DNA from: Lucinisca nassula
Lineage: Eukaryota; Mollusca; Bivalvia; Lucinida; Lucinidae
Assembly: GCA_963580285.1 (NCBI GenBank)
Contig: OY757011.1
Span: forward strand, 152,184,745-152,248,744
Length of the DNA: 64,000 nt
Direction: 5' to 3'
Made by a program: the position numbers and the translations under genes
The notes under the pieces: model-generated
What the model saw: only the letters and a program-made list of their open reading frames with translations
What the model was told of the DNA's origin: nothing
Database searches by the model: none
Shown here: piece after piece, positions 34,183-46,120 of the stretch
Layout: each line of letters starts with the position of its first letter
How positions within the stretch are numbered: position 1 is the first letter of the stretch

Positions 34183-34459
34183 AACATCACATGAACAAAT
34201 CAGTGAAATGAACACCCCCTAAATCCCATTTTATATAGAGAAAATGGGGTTTACGGGTCTTTACATTAATAATCTTATTTCTGCTCCAAGACATAGGTTG
34301 TGGGTACGCGTTAGAGCAGCCTCATTGAGGCGGTTCTAACGAGCACCCACAACCTATTTTTGCAGTATAAATAGCAAAAATATCACGGATTTTCATCAGA
34401 AAAATAGCCATTTGGAGATGTGAAAGAAATGCACAGTGTCACACGGGTGTGTTATCGTG
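34183..34459 (-). mobile_element. Palindromic MITE-like family A, complete copy
   Basis: Reverse orientation of 31085-31365: AACATCACATGAACAAATC, GGGGTTTACGGG, core around CCTCATTGAGGCGGTTC, ATCACGGATTTTCATC, ending CACACGGGTGTGTTATCG. A decayed core follows near 34500-34560. Confidence 0.75.
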
Positions 34460-34564
34460 AAGTAACAGATGATAATTTATCACATTTTTGTTATTTCAGT
34501 TCCAAACTTAGAATGTGGGTGCTTGTTAAAAGCACCACATATAGGCAGTTCTAACAAGTCCGTT

Positions 34565-35064
34565 CATATCAAAAACATTAACATCAAAGAAGATCTTTTT
34601 TTGCTTGCTTATATTGATTCCCAATGTTTATGATGTTTTGTTTTATTATGTACCCTAAAAATTCAGACACAAGTCCCCTCTGCTGCTAAAAATTCCTAGG
34701 AAAATGATAGTAAACAGTGGTTATGTTATCATGTAGTATCATTCACACGTGCGCATTTCAAGCCAGTTTGGAGACCTCATGAAATACATTGGGTAAATGG
34801 GCAAATGGGTCAATAGGGAGAGTAACTGCTCCATTGAAAGGGTGGTAGTGTAGCCAGAATAGCCCCTTTTTCAAAATGTAAAGTATATAAAAGCCTAAGT
34901 GAGAAATCATTTACGGAAGTCTTAATATATTCTTGGGCCTGCCGAGGAGAGTTTGATACAAAATTGTGATCCAGGGGTAGAAATCTGATTCAAGATTTAC
35001 TTTACAGGGGAAATCCCAATACTCCTCTTCTGTAACTACCTTCATAAACAACAAAATAAACACC
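34565..35064. other. No feature seen
   Basis: AT-rich, no coding frame or repeat family recognised. Confidence 0.4.
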
Positions 35065-35370
35065 CCCGTCCACCGGGGCTTGAAGAAATAGTTTGGGTTG
35101 CATGACGCTTCCACGCAGAGCTGAAACCTACCGCACATGAGCACTGGTAAACCACTTAGAGGGGCTAAGCCTACCTGAGTCGGACTGTCCATGCATATAA
35201 ACCCTATTGGTTTCATTGGGCGGCAGGGCTTGAGATCTTATTTCATTCCAATATCTGGTAAAAGTACCACAAAATTGGAAGCAACATCTTCAAAATGACC
35301 TATATAGTGTTGATAGGTGCGTCAAACCCCACATCAAAATCATAAACCAAAAACAAACAAATCTGCCAAC
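35065..35370 (+). mobile_element. SINE-like family A copy
   Basis: Begins near CACCGGGGCTTGAAG, contains GCTTCCACGCAGAGCTGAAA and GGGCTTGAGATCTTATTTC, and ends in AAACAAACAAAT. Confidence 0.7.
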
Positions 35371-35631
35371 AGGCGACAAAAACAAATAAACATGCACTTG
35401 AAATATGAATATTAAAAATACTTCCTGTTAGCAAATGCATATTCATTAATGTAGAATGACTATGTCATTCAGTGATTTTTTTTTCATTTCACGAAATGAA
35501 ATGTAAGTCATGTTCATGGAAAATATTTTAATTTTATACAATCTCATATGCTCCACAAAATTTATGCTACATTGCTTGATATTGAACAGGTCTCTAAAAA
35601 CTTTGAAGATTGATTCTTTGCTAAATACCCG

Positions 35632-35800
35632 TACATTCGACTGGGCCTGGCATAGAGGATTGTTAGCAAAACTAAAACATTATGGAATCTCTGCTCGCCT
35701 TCTGAATTGGTATGAAAGCTATTTATCCAACAGGTATCAACGAGTTGTGTTCCCCGGAGGTAAATCCCTTCAGCTTGTGTTACGAGATTGTTTGGTCACC
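35632..35800 (+). pseudogene. Short LINE reverse transcriptase fragment
   Basis: Reads FDWAWHRGLLAKLKHYGISA then LLNWYESYLSNRYQRVVFPG, the region between RT motif A (FD..WH) and motif B in CR1/L2/Jockey-type LINEs. Motif B and the catalytic Asp pair are absent after GGKSLQLVLRD. Only about 55 codons remain. It could encode nothing useful; the parent family is not that of 8001-8986 as far as I can see. Confidence 0.7.
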
Positions 35801-36599
35801 GTAAATGTTTTTAATGTTGGTATTTAGAAAAAAATATATATATTTCTTTATCAGCATAATGAATATCCATGGCAAGAATAGATATATGGGAATTTAGAAA
35901 TAAAATTGTCAGCATTTGTTGTTTATTGATTTTAAATTTGTGTTTTTGCCAGCTTCTTAATAATGTATCAATAATATGGTTCGCAATTGATCCTCTCTAT
36001 CCTGTACACACTTAGAATAACTTCATTGTATTATTGCGGATGGGAACCGATTTGGGGCGAAACATCACTTTGCCGTTGCAGTTATGACTTTCAACTTTGA
36101 CTCAGTACTACTGAAATATGAGACCGCACAAAAAAGAACGTGAGGCTTGTTTTAAATTCTGGCGCCGTTTCGCTAAAACAATGTTTATTAGATAAATTTG
36201 AAAATTTCCTCCAGCATGTTGATTTACATTTGCAAACGTCATCAATAATCATTACACACAATAACTATTTTTATTACCTACATTCGAGAATTTACCTTTT
36301 CACCCCTGATCTCGGGTGTATTTATTCTTATAGTTCAGTGACATGATGACAAACAGTTTACAAGAAAACCTGGCGAGACTGCTTCGTTAAGTTCCTTCTT
36401 GACTGGATCTATAGGATTTGCGCCGGTCGATAGGGTTTGTACGTATTCCAAGTAGTCGCAAATAAAATTGGGCTAACAACCCTTTACCGATCGAAATCAT
36501 TATAGTATTCCACTCTCTGTGTAATGGTCTAATTACAAAATATGTGTTGTCACATTTAATCTGTAGGTTGTGAGTTTTAAATTAGGTTCCGTACCTAAA
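35801..36599. other. No gene recognised
   Basis: Possibly decayed LINE sequence, but no RT motif is visible. A 68-codon frame (36140-36346) has no recognised family. Confidence 0.35.
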
Positions 36600-36663
36600 G
36601 CAAACAGTGAAGACACTGATCAGATGCCGCATTCTGTGGCCTTTGATCGGGATCTTTAATGTT
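36600..36663. repeat. GCAAACAGTG hairpin family, copy
   Basis: GCAAACAGTGAAGACACTGA, GATGCCGCATTCTGTGGC, then TTTGATCGGGATC; the right arm is decayed. Confidence 0.5.
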
Positions 36664-36928
36664 TCGGAATGTCCCAGTAATGGGACGATTTGCATAAACG
36701 GTTAAGTCCGTTAAGCCCCCGTCGAGGTCCGTCAAAGGACTTCGATTTATTTCGTCTGCATCGGATAAACAATTAATATGCTATTCACAACAATTTCCAT
36801 CTGCTTTATTGTCTACTAGAAATGTTAAAAGGCAGTGTTGCATGCAACATGGGTACAGATCAGACAGCTCCTCTAAGAAAAATCTGATCAGGATACACAC
36901 AATTAAGTGTCGAGACCTCACCTTTTTA

Positions 36929-37311
36929 AACTCTGTGGTTGTTTCATTTTGTGTTCACGGAGTCGTTGCACTGATGAGTTAGGAGGCCTTTATGCAGACT
37001 GAACAAATTATTTGTCTAAATCGCGACGGACGTAAGGGCGAGAATTGTGGCCACGTAAAACGGATTTTAGAGCCCCATTCTTCTGTCGCAATTTATTTTT
37101 GTTTTGGTTTGTTCTTGAGTGTTTGTGTCGGTAATATTATTTTGTTTTGGATAGCCAGTTGGTCATTTTGTGGGAAAGTAACTGTCCTTTTGGATTTCCG
37201 CTGTTATATTTCCATTAGGGTCTGTTGTTTCATGTTTGTGTTTCTTTCCCCTTTGGTGTCCCTGATGGGAGCTGTTGTTTAATTGTACCGATTCCCGATC
37301 ATTGCCTTCAC
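36929..37311 (+). mobile_element. Penelope-like element 3' UTR, solo copy
   Basis: Matches the minus-strand 3' UTR of 19709-20280: TGCACTGATGAGTTAGGAGG, GGAAAGTAACTGTCCTTTTG, TCTGTTGTTTCATGTTTGTG and a 3' end at CCTTCACTTCTA. No RT is left. Open frames across it are UTR translations. Confidence 0.75.
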
Positions 37312-37447
37312 TTCTATTTGAAAAGTTGGCAAAAATGTAAAGCAGACGACATAAACAGTGGCATCTTAATTTTTGATTTGGTGACAGTCCTGAACTAGAA
37401 CATATACTGCTTCGTTTAACCATGAAATACCAGTATATTCAGCAAAT

Positions 37448-37506
37448 TTTGTAGGCCGTGATCAGAAGCCGCATTCTGTGGCGTTTGATTTGGGTTTACA
37501 ATGTTG
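37448..37506. repeat. GCAAACAGTG hairpin family, diverged copy
   Basis: GGCCGTGATCAGAAGCCGC and TCTGTGGCGTTTGAT form the inner stem. Confidence 0.45.
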
Positions 37507-38659
37507 GTCAAATCCAACACATGATTCTTTTGATAACACACTGACCTAACATCGATAACAATAGCACTCGATTGTTCGTATTGATACCCCCCCCCCCCTC
37601 CCAAAATCGGTGATAGTCACGTGGACTCCAGCACTTAGGGGTTTTGTCCTTATACCAGCGTCAGTGCTTGTGCTATTTACATCGAAATCGAACAAATCTA
37701 TGATGCATTCATTCCTCAATCATGCACACGGGGAAGCAATGTGTAAAATTTATAATTATCAAAAAGTAAACAGGAGTGCATGGGCGTCCATGAAATAAAT
37801 TGATAGCACATACAAGTGCTAATATTTAGTTACATCGGCAGTTTCAATTTTAGAAATGAGGAACTTTTGATGGAGCTTTGCGATGAACAGGCAGTCTGCG
37901 GAAAGTGCAATTCAACACGGATTCATACATAATTTAATGTGTATAATCTTAAAAAAACAGGTAAAGTTCGACAGTGCAAACAAAACTCTTCAATAAAGAC
38001 GAGAGCTATGGCTCTTTTGAATTTCATTACTTTAATATTTTTGATTTTTTATGATAGCACACAGTTTGATTTATCGTAATTATGATAGTAGTGTTTGCAG
38101 GTATTAACCCTATGAAACATGTAGCCCGGTACAGACACCTTTACAAACATAAAACTTATATAATTAGCCCATATTACTTGGCATCGTGTAGATGATGATT
38201 GGCTGATGCGGTGCGTGTCTTGCTGGATGTGAGGCACCAAGTTCTACAGTGTAAGGTCAGGTGATTTTTCTCCTTGTACTCCCCGGAGACCCGTTTCTGC
38301 CCATCTGAACAATTTTTTTTTTCTTCATAAAATCTCGTTCTTGTCAATAAAATATCTCAAAAATTATAAGAGCTAGAACCTTGAAAGTTGGTGAATAGAT
38401 TGGCGGTGATGAGTAGATGACCTGATTAACTTTGACTAAATTTAAAAAAAAAACTTCATGAGTTATGGCCCTAAGTCATGTTTTGATATTTGTATATTGT
38501 ATGTTTTGTAAGCATGGCATAACTTAAGAAACGTGTGCCAGTGTACTGGATAGGGTGCTATACTACGAATCAGATTGTCGACTATGAATCAGATGGTCGT
38601 GAGTTCAAAACCTGATGCAGGATTATTATTTTTCTCTTTCTTCTTTTATTTTCTTTTTT
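37507..38659. other. No gene recognised; C-run at about 37588
   Basis: A C-run near 37588-37601 and otherwise AT-rich DNA. Short open frames show no family. Confidence 0.4.
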
Positions 38660-41600
38660 ATGCCCCCACATCGGCATGATGCCGGCGGCATATAGGTTTT
38701 CGGTTTTCCGTACGTGCGTACATGTGTACGTCCGTCTGTGTGTGTGTGTGTACGTACGTACGTGATCCTGTAACCTCAGGTTAAGGTTTTTGTAAGAGGT
38801 AGAGCCTGAGCGTTTAGAACTCATATTTTCCTAACCATTTGATGGAACTGGTTCATCTTTGGTATGATGATAGATATAGGTCCAACGTTTTATTAAGCAA
38901 TACCCCCACCCATGCCTGTGACCTCAAGGTCAAGGTCACAGACTTAGAAATTTTCAATGTTAAAGACTCAGGTTAAGGTTTTTGTAACAGGTAGACTTGA
39001 ACACTTTATAACTCATATTTTCCAAACCATTTGGTGGAATTGATTCATATTTGGTATGGTTATAGATATAGGTCCAAAGTTTTATTCAGCGATACACCCA
39101 CCCATGCCTATGGCCTCAAGGTCAAGGTCATGGACTTAGAAATTTTCCATGTTAAAGACTCCAGTTAAGGTATTTGTACCCGGTAGAACCTGAACTTTTA
39201 TGATGGCTTTGGTTCATATGATGATAGATATAGGTACAATGTTTTATTCAGCAATACCCCCACCACTGCCTATGGCCTCATGGTCAAGGTCACAGATTTA
39301 GACAATTTTAATGTTAAAGATTTAAAAGAGCTCAAATTTTCCAAACCATACTATGAATTTGGCCTATGTATGCTATAATGATAGATACAGGTCCAAATGT
39401 TTATTTGGCAATACCCTCCTCATGCCTATGGCTTCAAGGTCAAGGTCACAGACTTAGAATTTTTTTATTAGATATTTTAAGAGTTGATATTTTCCAAATC
39501 GTGCGATGGAGAGAGTTGATATTTGGTATGATGTTAGATACCTGTCCATTTTATTCTGCGATACCCCAACCCATGCCCATGAGCTCAAGGTCAAGGTCAC
39601 AGACTTGAAAAATTTTAATTATCCCTCGCACAACATAGCTCTAGTGCCTATATTTCTCCACTGATTTCAATATAACTTCACACAAATGTCCCCTATGACA
39701 ATATCTCGAGCAAGTTCGACTTTCAAGGTCATGACCTCAAGGTCAAGGTCACTGTGGCTATTTTTAGCAAAACTGTCATCGCTCTAGCGCCTATATTTCT
39801 CCACCAATTTCAATATAACTTCACACAAATGTTCCTTATAAAAATAGCTCGAGCGTCTTCAACTTTCAAGGTCATGGCCTCAAGGTCAAGGTCACTGTGG
39901 CTATTTTTAGAAAAACTTTGTCATCGCTCTAGCGCTTACATTTCTTCACCGATTTCAATATAACTTCACACAAATGATCCATATGACAATATCTCTAGCG
40001 AGTTCCACTTTCAAGGTCAATGTCACTGTGGCTATTTTTAGCTCACCGTCACGTAGTGACGAGTAGAGCTTTTGGGATCACCTTTTGTCCGTCGTCCGTC
40101 GTGCGTCCGTGCGTCTGTCCGTGCGTCCGTGCGTGCGTGCGTAAACAATTTCTTCAAACGACATCTCCTCCTAAACCACTGAGCGGATTTTGACCAAACT
40201 TAACAGGAATGATCCTTAGGTGGTCCCCTTTCAAAGTTGTTCAAATGGTTCCGGTCTGTTGCACATATAGGTCACAGGAGCCAAAAATATATTTTTTTCA
40301 CCGAAAACTTAAAAAATCTTCTTCTCTGAAACTGCAAGGCCCAGGTCTTTGATATTTGGTATGAAGCTTCATCTAGTGGACCCCTACCAAAATTGTTCAA
40401 ATTATAGTGCTGGGGCCAAAAATGCCCCCGCCCCGGGGCCCTTTGGTTTTACATGGGCTTATATAAGGAAAATCTTTAAAAATCTTCTTCTCTGAAACTG
40501 CTAGGCCAAGGTCTTTGATATTTGGTATGAATCTTCATATGTTGGACCCCTACCAAGATTGTTCAAATTATAGTGCTGGGGCCAAAGATTCCCCCGCCCC
40601 GGGGCCCTTTGGTTTTACATAGGCTTATATAGGGAAAATCTTTAAAAATCTTCTTCTCTGAAATTGCAAGGCCCAGGTCTTTGATATTTGGTATGAAGCT
40701 TCATCCAGTGGACCCCTACCAAGATTGTTCAAATTATAGTGCTGGGGCCAAAAATGCCCCCGCCCCGGGGCCCTTTGGTTTTACATGGGCTTATATAGGG
40801 AAAATCTTTAAAAATCTTCTTCTCTGAAACCGCAAGGCCCAGGTCTTTGATATTTGGTATGAAGCTTCATCTAAAGGACCCCTACCAAGATTGTTCAAAT
40901 TATAGTGCTGGGGCCATAAATGTCCCCGCCCCAGGGCCCTTTGGTTTTACATGGGCTTATATTGGGAAAATCTTAAAAAAAATCTTCTTCTCTGAAACTG
41001 CAAGGCCCAGGTCTTTGCTATTTGGTATGAAGCTTCATCTAGTGGACCCCTACCAAGACTGTTCAAATTATAGTGCTGGGGCCAAAAATGCCTCCGCCCC
41101 GGGGCCCTTTGGTTTTACACAGGCTTATATAGGAAAAATCTTTAAAAATCTTCTTCTCTGAAACTGCAGGGCCCAGGTCTTTGATATTTGGTATGAAGCT
41201 TCATCTTGTGGACCTCTATCAAGATTGCTCAAATTATAGCCCTGGGGCCAAAAATGCCCCCGCTCCTGGGCCCTTTGGTTTTTCATAGACTCAAAAATCT
41301 TGAAAAAACCACAAGGCCTAGATCTTTGACATTTGGTATGAAGCTTCAGCTAGTGGACCTTTACCAAGATTGTTAAAATTATAGCCCTGGGGCCACAAAT
41401 GCCCCCGCCCCAGGGCCCTTTGGTTTTACATAGACTTATAATAGAGATAATCTTTGAAAATCTTCTTTACTGAAACAACAAGGCCCAGGTCTTTGATATT
41501 TGATGTGAAGCTTCATCTAGTGGACCTCTATCAAGATTGTTTAAATTATAGCCCTGAGGCCAAAAATGCCCCTGCCCCGGGGCCATTAGGTTTTACATAG

Positions 41601-43614
41601 GCTTATGTAAGGAATATCTTTGAAAAAATCTTCTTCTCTGAAACCGCAAGGCCCAGGTCTTTGATATTTGTTGTGTAGCTTCATCTAGTAGACCTTTGCC
41701 AAGATTGTTCAAATTATAGCCTTTGTTGATATTTGGTATGAAGCTTCATCTTTTTAGACCTCCCTCAACATTATGCACATTATAACCCTAGGGTCAATAA
41801 TGGCCCTCCCCGGGGCCACTTGTTACTCTTTGGATCAGGTGAGCGATCCAGGGCCATGATGGTCCTCTTGTTAGAAAACCTTTGTCATCGCTCTAGCGCT
41901 TGCATTTCTTCACCGATTTCAATATAACTTCACACAAATGTTCCTTATGACAATTCCTCGAGCCATTTTGACTTTCAAGGTCAAGGTCACTATGGCTATT
42001 TTTAGAAAAACTTTGTCATCGCTCTAGCGCCTGCATTTCTTTACTGATTTCAAAATAACTTCACACGAATGTTCCTTATGACAATACCTCGAACGAGTTT
42101 GACTTTCAAGGTCAAGGTCACTGTGGCTATTTTAACAAACTTTGTCATTGCTCTAGCGCTTACATTTTTCACATATTTCAATATTACTTCACACAAATGT
42201 TCATTACGACAATATTTCTAGCGAGTTCCACTTTCAAGGTCAAGGTCACTGTGGCTATTTTTAGAAAAACTTTGTCATCGTTCTAGCGCTTACATTTTTT
42301 TACCGATTTCAATATAACTTCACACAAATGTTCCTTATGACAATATCTCGAGAGATTTCGACTTTCAAGGTCAAGGTCACTGTCGCTATTTTTAGAAAAA
42401 AACTTTGTCATCGCTCTAGCGACTACATTTCTTCACTAAGTTCAATATAACTTCACACAAATGTTCCTTATGACAATACCTCGAGCGAGTTTGACTTTCA
42501 AGGTCAAGGTCACTGTGGCTATTTTTTAGAAAACCTTTATCATTGCTCTAGCGCTTACATTTTTTCACCAATTTCAATTTAACTTCTCACAAATGTTCCT
42601 GATGACAATATCTCGAGCTATTTCGACTTTCAATGTCAAGGTCACTGTGGATATTTTTAGAAAAAACTTTGTCATTGCTCTAGCGCCTTCATTTATTGAT
42701 GGATTTTAATAGAACTTCACACAAATGTCTCTTATGATAATATCTCGAGTTGCTTTGACTTTCAAGGTCATGACCTCAAGGTCAAGGTCCCTATGGCTAG
42801 TTTTAGAAAAACTTTGTCATCCCTCTACCACCTACATATATTAACAGATTTTAATATAACTTTACACAAAAGATGCTTATGATAATGCCTTGAGCGAGAT
42901 CTACTTTCGCGATCATGGTATCAAGTCAAGGTCACTATGGCTATTTTTAGAGAAACATTGTCATCACTCTAGAACCTACATTTATTGATTGCTTTTTAAA
43001 CAAACTTTACACAAATGGTGCATATGATAATATCTCAAGCAAGCTGGACTTTTGCCATTTTAGTGTTTTACACACACGAAGTTGTCTTGTTCGAGGGGAT
43101 TTGTATCGCATGCGATGCCTTGTTAGATATTTTAAGAGTTTATATTTTCCAAATCGTATGATGAATTAAGTTATATTTGGTATGATGATTGATACTGGTC
43201 CAATACCCCCACCCATGCACGTGCCCTAAAGGTCAAGGTCACAGACAAAGATTTTTTTAACTAAAGTTTATTAAGAGCTCATACTCACCAAACCATATAG
43301 ATTTGCTTCATATTTGGTATGATGATAGTTACAGGTCCAAAGTTGTATATACCCCCCACCCCAGACCTCAATGTCAAGGTCACAGACTAAGTCTTATTAT
43401 GCTTTTAAAGTTCTATGGCTCATATTTAAAAATTGGCTTCATATTTGGAATGATGATAGATACAGGTCCCAAGTCTTATTCATCCATACCAACTACCCTG
43501 CCCATGACCTGAAGGTCAATGTCACACACTTAGAAAATTTTGTTGCAACATGGATTTTCGGGGTGAGGCGGGGCCCTTGGCGGGGGCATCTGTGTCGTCT
43601 GGACACATTTCTAG
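38660..43614 (+). mobile_element. Large tandem-repeat element with ATGCCCCC...GGGGGCAT ends and CTAG 3' terminus
   Basis: Starts ATGCCCCCACATCGGCATG. Near the right end are the inverse GGGGGCAT (43582-43589), a hairpin TGTGTC/GACACA and CTAG (43611-43614). Inside: about five units of roughly 190 bp (38780-39610), then units of about 130-145 bp (39640-40037 and 41874-43060) with CATCGCTCTAGCGC, CTTCACACAAATGTTCC and TTCAAGGTCAAGGTCACTGT, then more 190-bp-type units to about 43530. Units carry AGGTCAAGGTCA at least a dozen times. A second element is nested at 40038-41873. A CTAG end after a hairpin suggests rolling-circle (Helitron/Helentron-like) origin; this is inference. Confidence 0.65.
40038..41873 (+). 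mobile_element. Tandem-repeat element, GCTCACC...CTCTTG family, nested copy
   Basis: Starts GCTCACCGTCACGTAGTGAC (40041), ends GGTCCTCTTG (41870), with TTA at both sides. Host units continue on either side (GGCTATTTTTA / GAAAACCTTTGTCATCGC), proving insertion into the larger element. Inside are about nine units of roughly 167 bp with TTCTTCTCTGAAACTGC, GATATTTGGTATGAAGCTTC and GCCCCGGGGCCCTTTGG. Near the left end is a run of GTCCGTCG/GTGCGTCC. Confidence 0.75.
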
Positions 43615-43849
43615 TTCTTCTTAAACATACAAAAAAGTTATTATCCCAATCGCAATACAAATCTTCTAGGAAATGGCGACATTGCATTTCTCCCCCCCCC
43701 CCCCCCCACACACACACACAACACACACACATCCATCCATGCATACAAGCACTTGCGTACGCAAACAGACATGGATGCATGCACACACACGCATACACGC
43801 ATACACACACGCTTGCATGCACAAACGCATACATGCATGCACTCATGCA
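43615..43849. repeat. Poly-C and CA-rich microsatellite region
   Basis: C-run at about 43692-43707 followed by CA repeats and imperfect CATGCA/CACACG tracts to about 43845. Long frames on both strands in 43371-44014 come from this and the neighbouring repeats. Confidence 0.85.
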
Positions 43850-44153
43850 TGGGATACATGAGTCAGGCCTGGCAATGCATGCTGCACACGTAGGATACCA
43901 CGATCCGGCCTGGGAGACGAAGCTGCGCCCGTAGGGCACCAGGGTCAAGCCTGGGAGTGCAGGCTGCGCCCGTAGGCTATCAGGATCTGGCCTAGCAGAG
44001 CATGCTTTACCCATAGGATACCAGTGTCAAGACTGAGAGGCCAAGCTGCACCAGTAGGATACCTGGACCAGGATTGGAAGACCATGCAGCACCCGTAAGA
44101 TACCTGCATTTCGCCTGGGAGAGTATTCTGCATCCGTAGGACACCAGGATCCG

Positions 44154-44512
44154 GTATCCTACGGGTGCAGCATGGTCTCTCAAACTTGACGCTGGTTTCC
44201 TACGGGTACAGCATGCTCTACCAAGCCTGATCATGGCATCCTACGGGTGCAGCATAGTCTCCCAGACTCGGTTCAGGTATCCTCCTTGTGCAGCATGGTC
44301 GCTCAGGCCTGATGCTGGTATTCTTCGGTTGCAGCATGCTCTCCCAGGTCTGATCTAGGTATCCTACGGACGCAGCATGCTCTCCCAGGCCTGATCCAGG
44401 TATCCTACTGGTTCAGGCATGGACTGCCATATTCTACGGCTGCAACATGCTCTCGCAGGACAGATCAACCTATCCTAGTGGTGCAGCATGGTCTCTCAGG
44501 CTTTACATGGTA
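44154..44512 (-). repeat. Inverted satellite segment 1
   Basis: Monomers read on the opposite strand (TATCCTACGGGTGCAGCATG, CTCCCAGGCCTGATCCAGG). The switch occurs at GGATCCGGTATCC and back near TTTACATGGTATCAGGCC. Confidence 0.85.
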
Positions 44513-44794
44513 TCAGGCCTGGGAATGCATGCTGCACACGTACGATACCATGATCCGGCCTGGGAGACCAAGCCGCGGTAGGGCACCAGGGTCAAGCCTT
44601 GAAGATCAGGCAGTACCTGTAGGATATCAGGATCTGGCCTAGGAGAGCATGCTGCACCCGTATACCATGGTCAAGACTGAGAGGCCATGCTGCACCAGAA
44701 GGATAACTGGATCAGGACTGGAAGACCATGCAGCACCGTAAGATACCTGCATTTCGCCTAGGAGAGCATGCTGCACCCGTAGGACACAATGATC

Positions 44795-44934
44795 AGGTAT
44801 CCTACGGGTGCAGCATGGTCTCGCAAGCCTACGGATACAGCATGCTCTCCCAGGCCTGATCCTGGTATTTTACTGTTGCAGAATGATCCTACTGGTGCAG
44901 CATGGTCTCTCAGGAGTCAATCCTGAGAGAGACC
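44795..44934 (-). repeat. Inverted satellite segment 2 with hairpin exit
   Basis: Reverse monomers end in a hairpin, GGTCTCTCAGGA / TCCTGAGAGAGACC around GTCAA (44904-44934), after which the array resumes forward. Confidence 0.85.
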
Positions 44935-45365
44935 ACGCTGCACCAGTAGGATACCAGGATCAGGCCTGGGTAAGCAAGCTACACCTGTAGGATACCAGGA
45001 TCAGGCCCGAGAGAGTATGACGTACCCGTCGGATACCAGGATTAGGCCTGTGAGAGCATGTTGCACCCGTAGGATACCAGGATCGGGCCAGAGAGACCAT
45101 GCGGCACCCACAGGATAACAGTATCAAGCCTGGGAGAGCATGTTGCCCTAGTAAGATACCAGGATCAGGCATGTGAGCCCATGCTGCACACGCAGGATAC
45201 ATGGATCATGCCTGGGAGTGCATGCTGTACCCGTAGTTACCAGGGTCAAGCTTGAGAGACAATGTTGCGCCATAATATACCTGGATCAGGACTGGTAGAC
45301 CATGTTGCACCCGTAGGATACCTGGATCAGGCCTGCGGGAACATTCTGCACCAGTAGGATAAAGG

Positions 45366-46120
45366 TATCAGGCCTGGTAGCGCATGATGCACGTATGAGA
45401 CCAGGATCATGTCTGGGAGACCATGAGGTGCCATGCTGCATGCGTAGTATTCGTAGGATCAGGTCTTGGAGCGCATGCCGCTTTCCGTAAGATAATCGGA
45501 TCAGGCCTGGGAGAGCATGTTGTACATGGTCTCTCGGGAATCAATCCTGAGAGATCATGCTGTCCCCGTATGATATCAGGATCAGGCCTACGAGGGCATG
45601 CTGCACCAGTGTGATACCATGGTAAAGCCTGACAGACCATGCTGCATCTCTAGGATAACTGGCTCGTGCCTGTGAGAGCATGCTGCAGCCGTAGGATACC
45701 AGGCTCAAGCCTGGGAGACCATGCCGCACCAGTAGGATACAAGTATCAGGCCTGGTAGCGCATGATGCACCCGTAGGATACCAGGATCAGGTCTGGGAGA
45801 GCATGAGATACCATGCTGCACGCGTAGGATACGTAGGATCAGGTCTGGGAGCGCATGCCGCTTTCCGTATGATAATCGGATCAGGCCTGGGAGAGCATGC
45901 TGTACATGATCTCTCAGGAGTCAATCCTGAGAGATCATGCTGCCCCCATAGGATATCAGGATCAGGCCTAGGAGAGCATGCTGCACCAGTGGGATACAAT
46001 GGTCATGCCTGACAGACCATGCTGCACCTCTAGGATAACTGACTCGTGCCTGTGAGAGCATGCTGTAACCGTAGGATACCATGCTCAAGCCTGGAAGACC
46101 ATGTCGCGCCAGTAAGATAT
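45366..46120. repeat. 378-bp higher-order repeat, two copies
   Basis: TATCAGGCCTGGTAGCGCATG recurs at 45366 and 45744. Both copies keep GGAGCGCATGCCGCTTTCCG and a central hairpin. In the second copy the hairpin (45906-45938) has perfect 14-bp arms ATGATCTCTCAGGA / TCCTGAGAGATCAT around GTCAA; in the first (about 45530-45560) it is imperfect. Confidence 0.8.

Larger units (their letters stand above)
43861..45000. repeat. 650-bp higher-order repeat, two copies
   Basis: GCATGCTGCACACGTA recurs at 43877 and 44527, 650 bp apart, and the following 290 bp keep the same order of variant monomers (GATCCGGCC, GGGCACCAGGGTCAAGCC, ATCTGGCCTAG, GTCAAGACTGAGAGGCC, CATTTCGCCT). Each copy then turns into an inverted stretch; the second is shorter. 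Confidence 0.75.

Noticed and set aside
40847..41161. 104-codon frame with a repeated peptide
   Set aside because: The peptide repeats with the 167-bp unit; repeat translation.
38660..43614. Real enhancer cluster for nuclear receptors
   Set aside because: The motifs belong to tandem units of a mobile element; kept as a finding about the element, not called as a functional enhancer.
43371..44014. 187- and 173-codon overlapping frames with His/Thr- or Cys/Val-rich parts
   Set aside because: They cross the poly-C/CA tract and the satellite edge; opposite-strand products of simple repeats.
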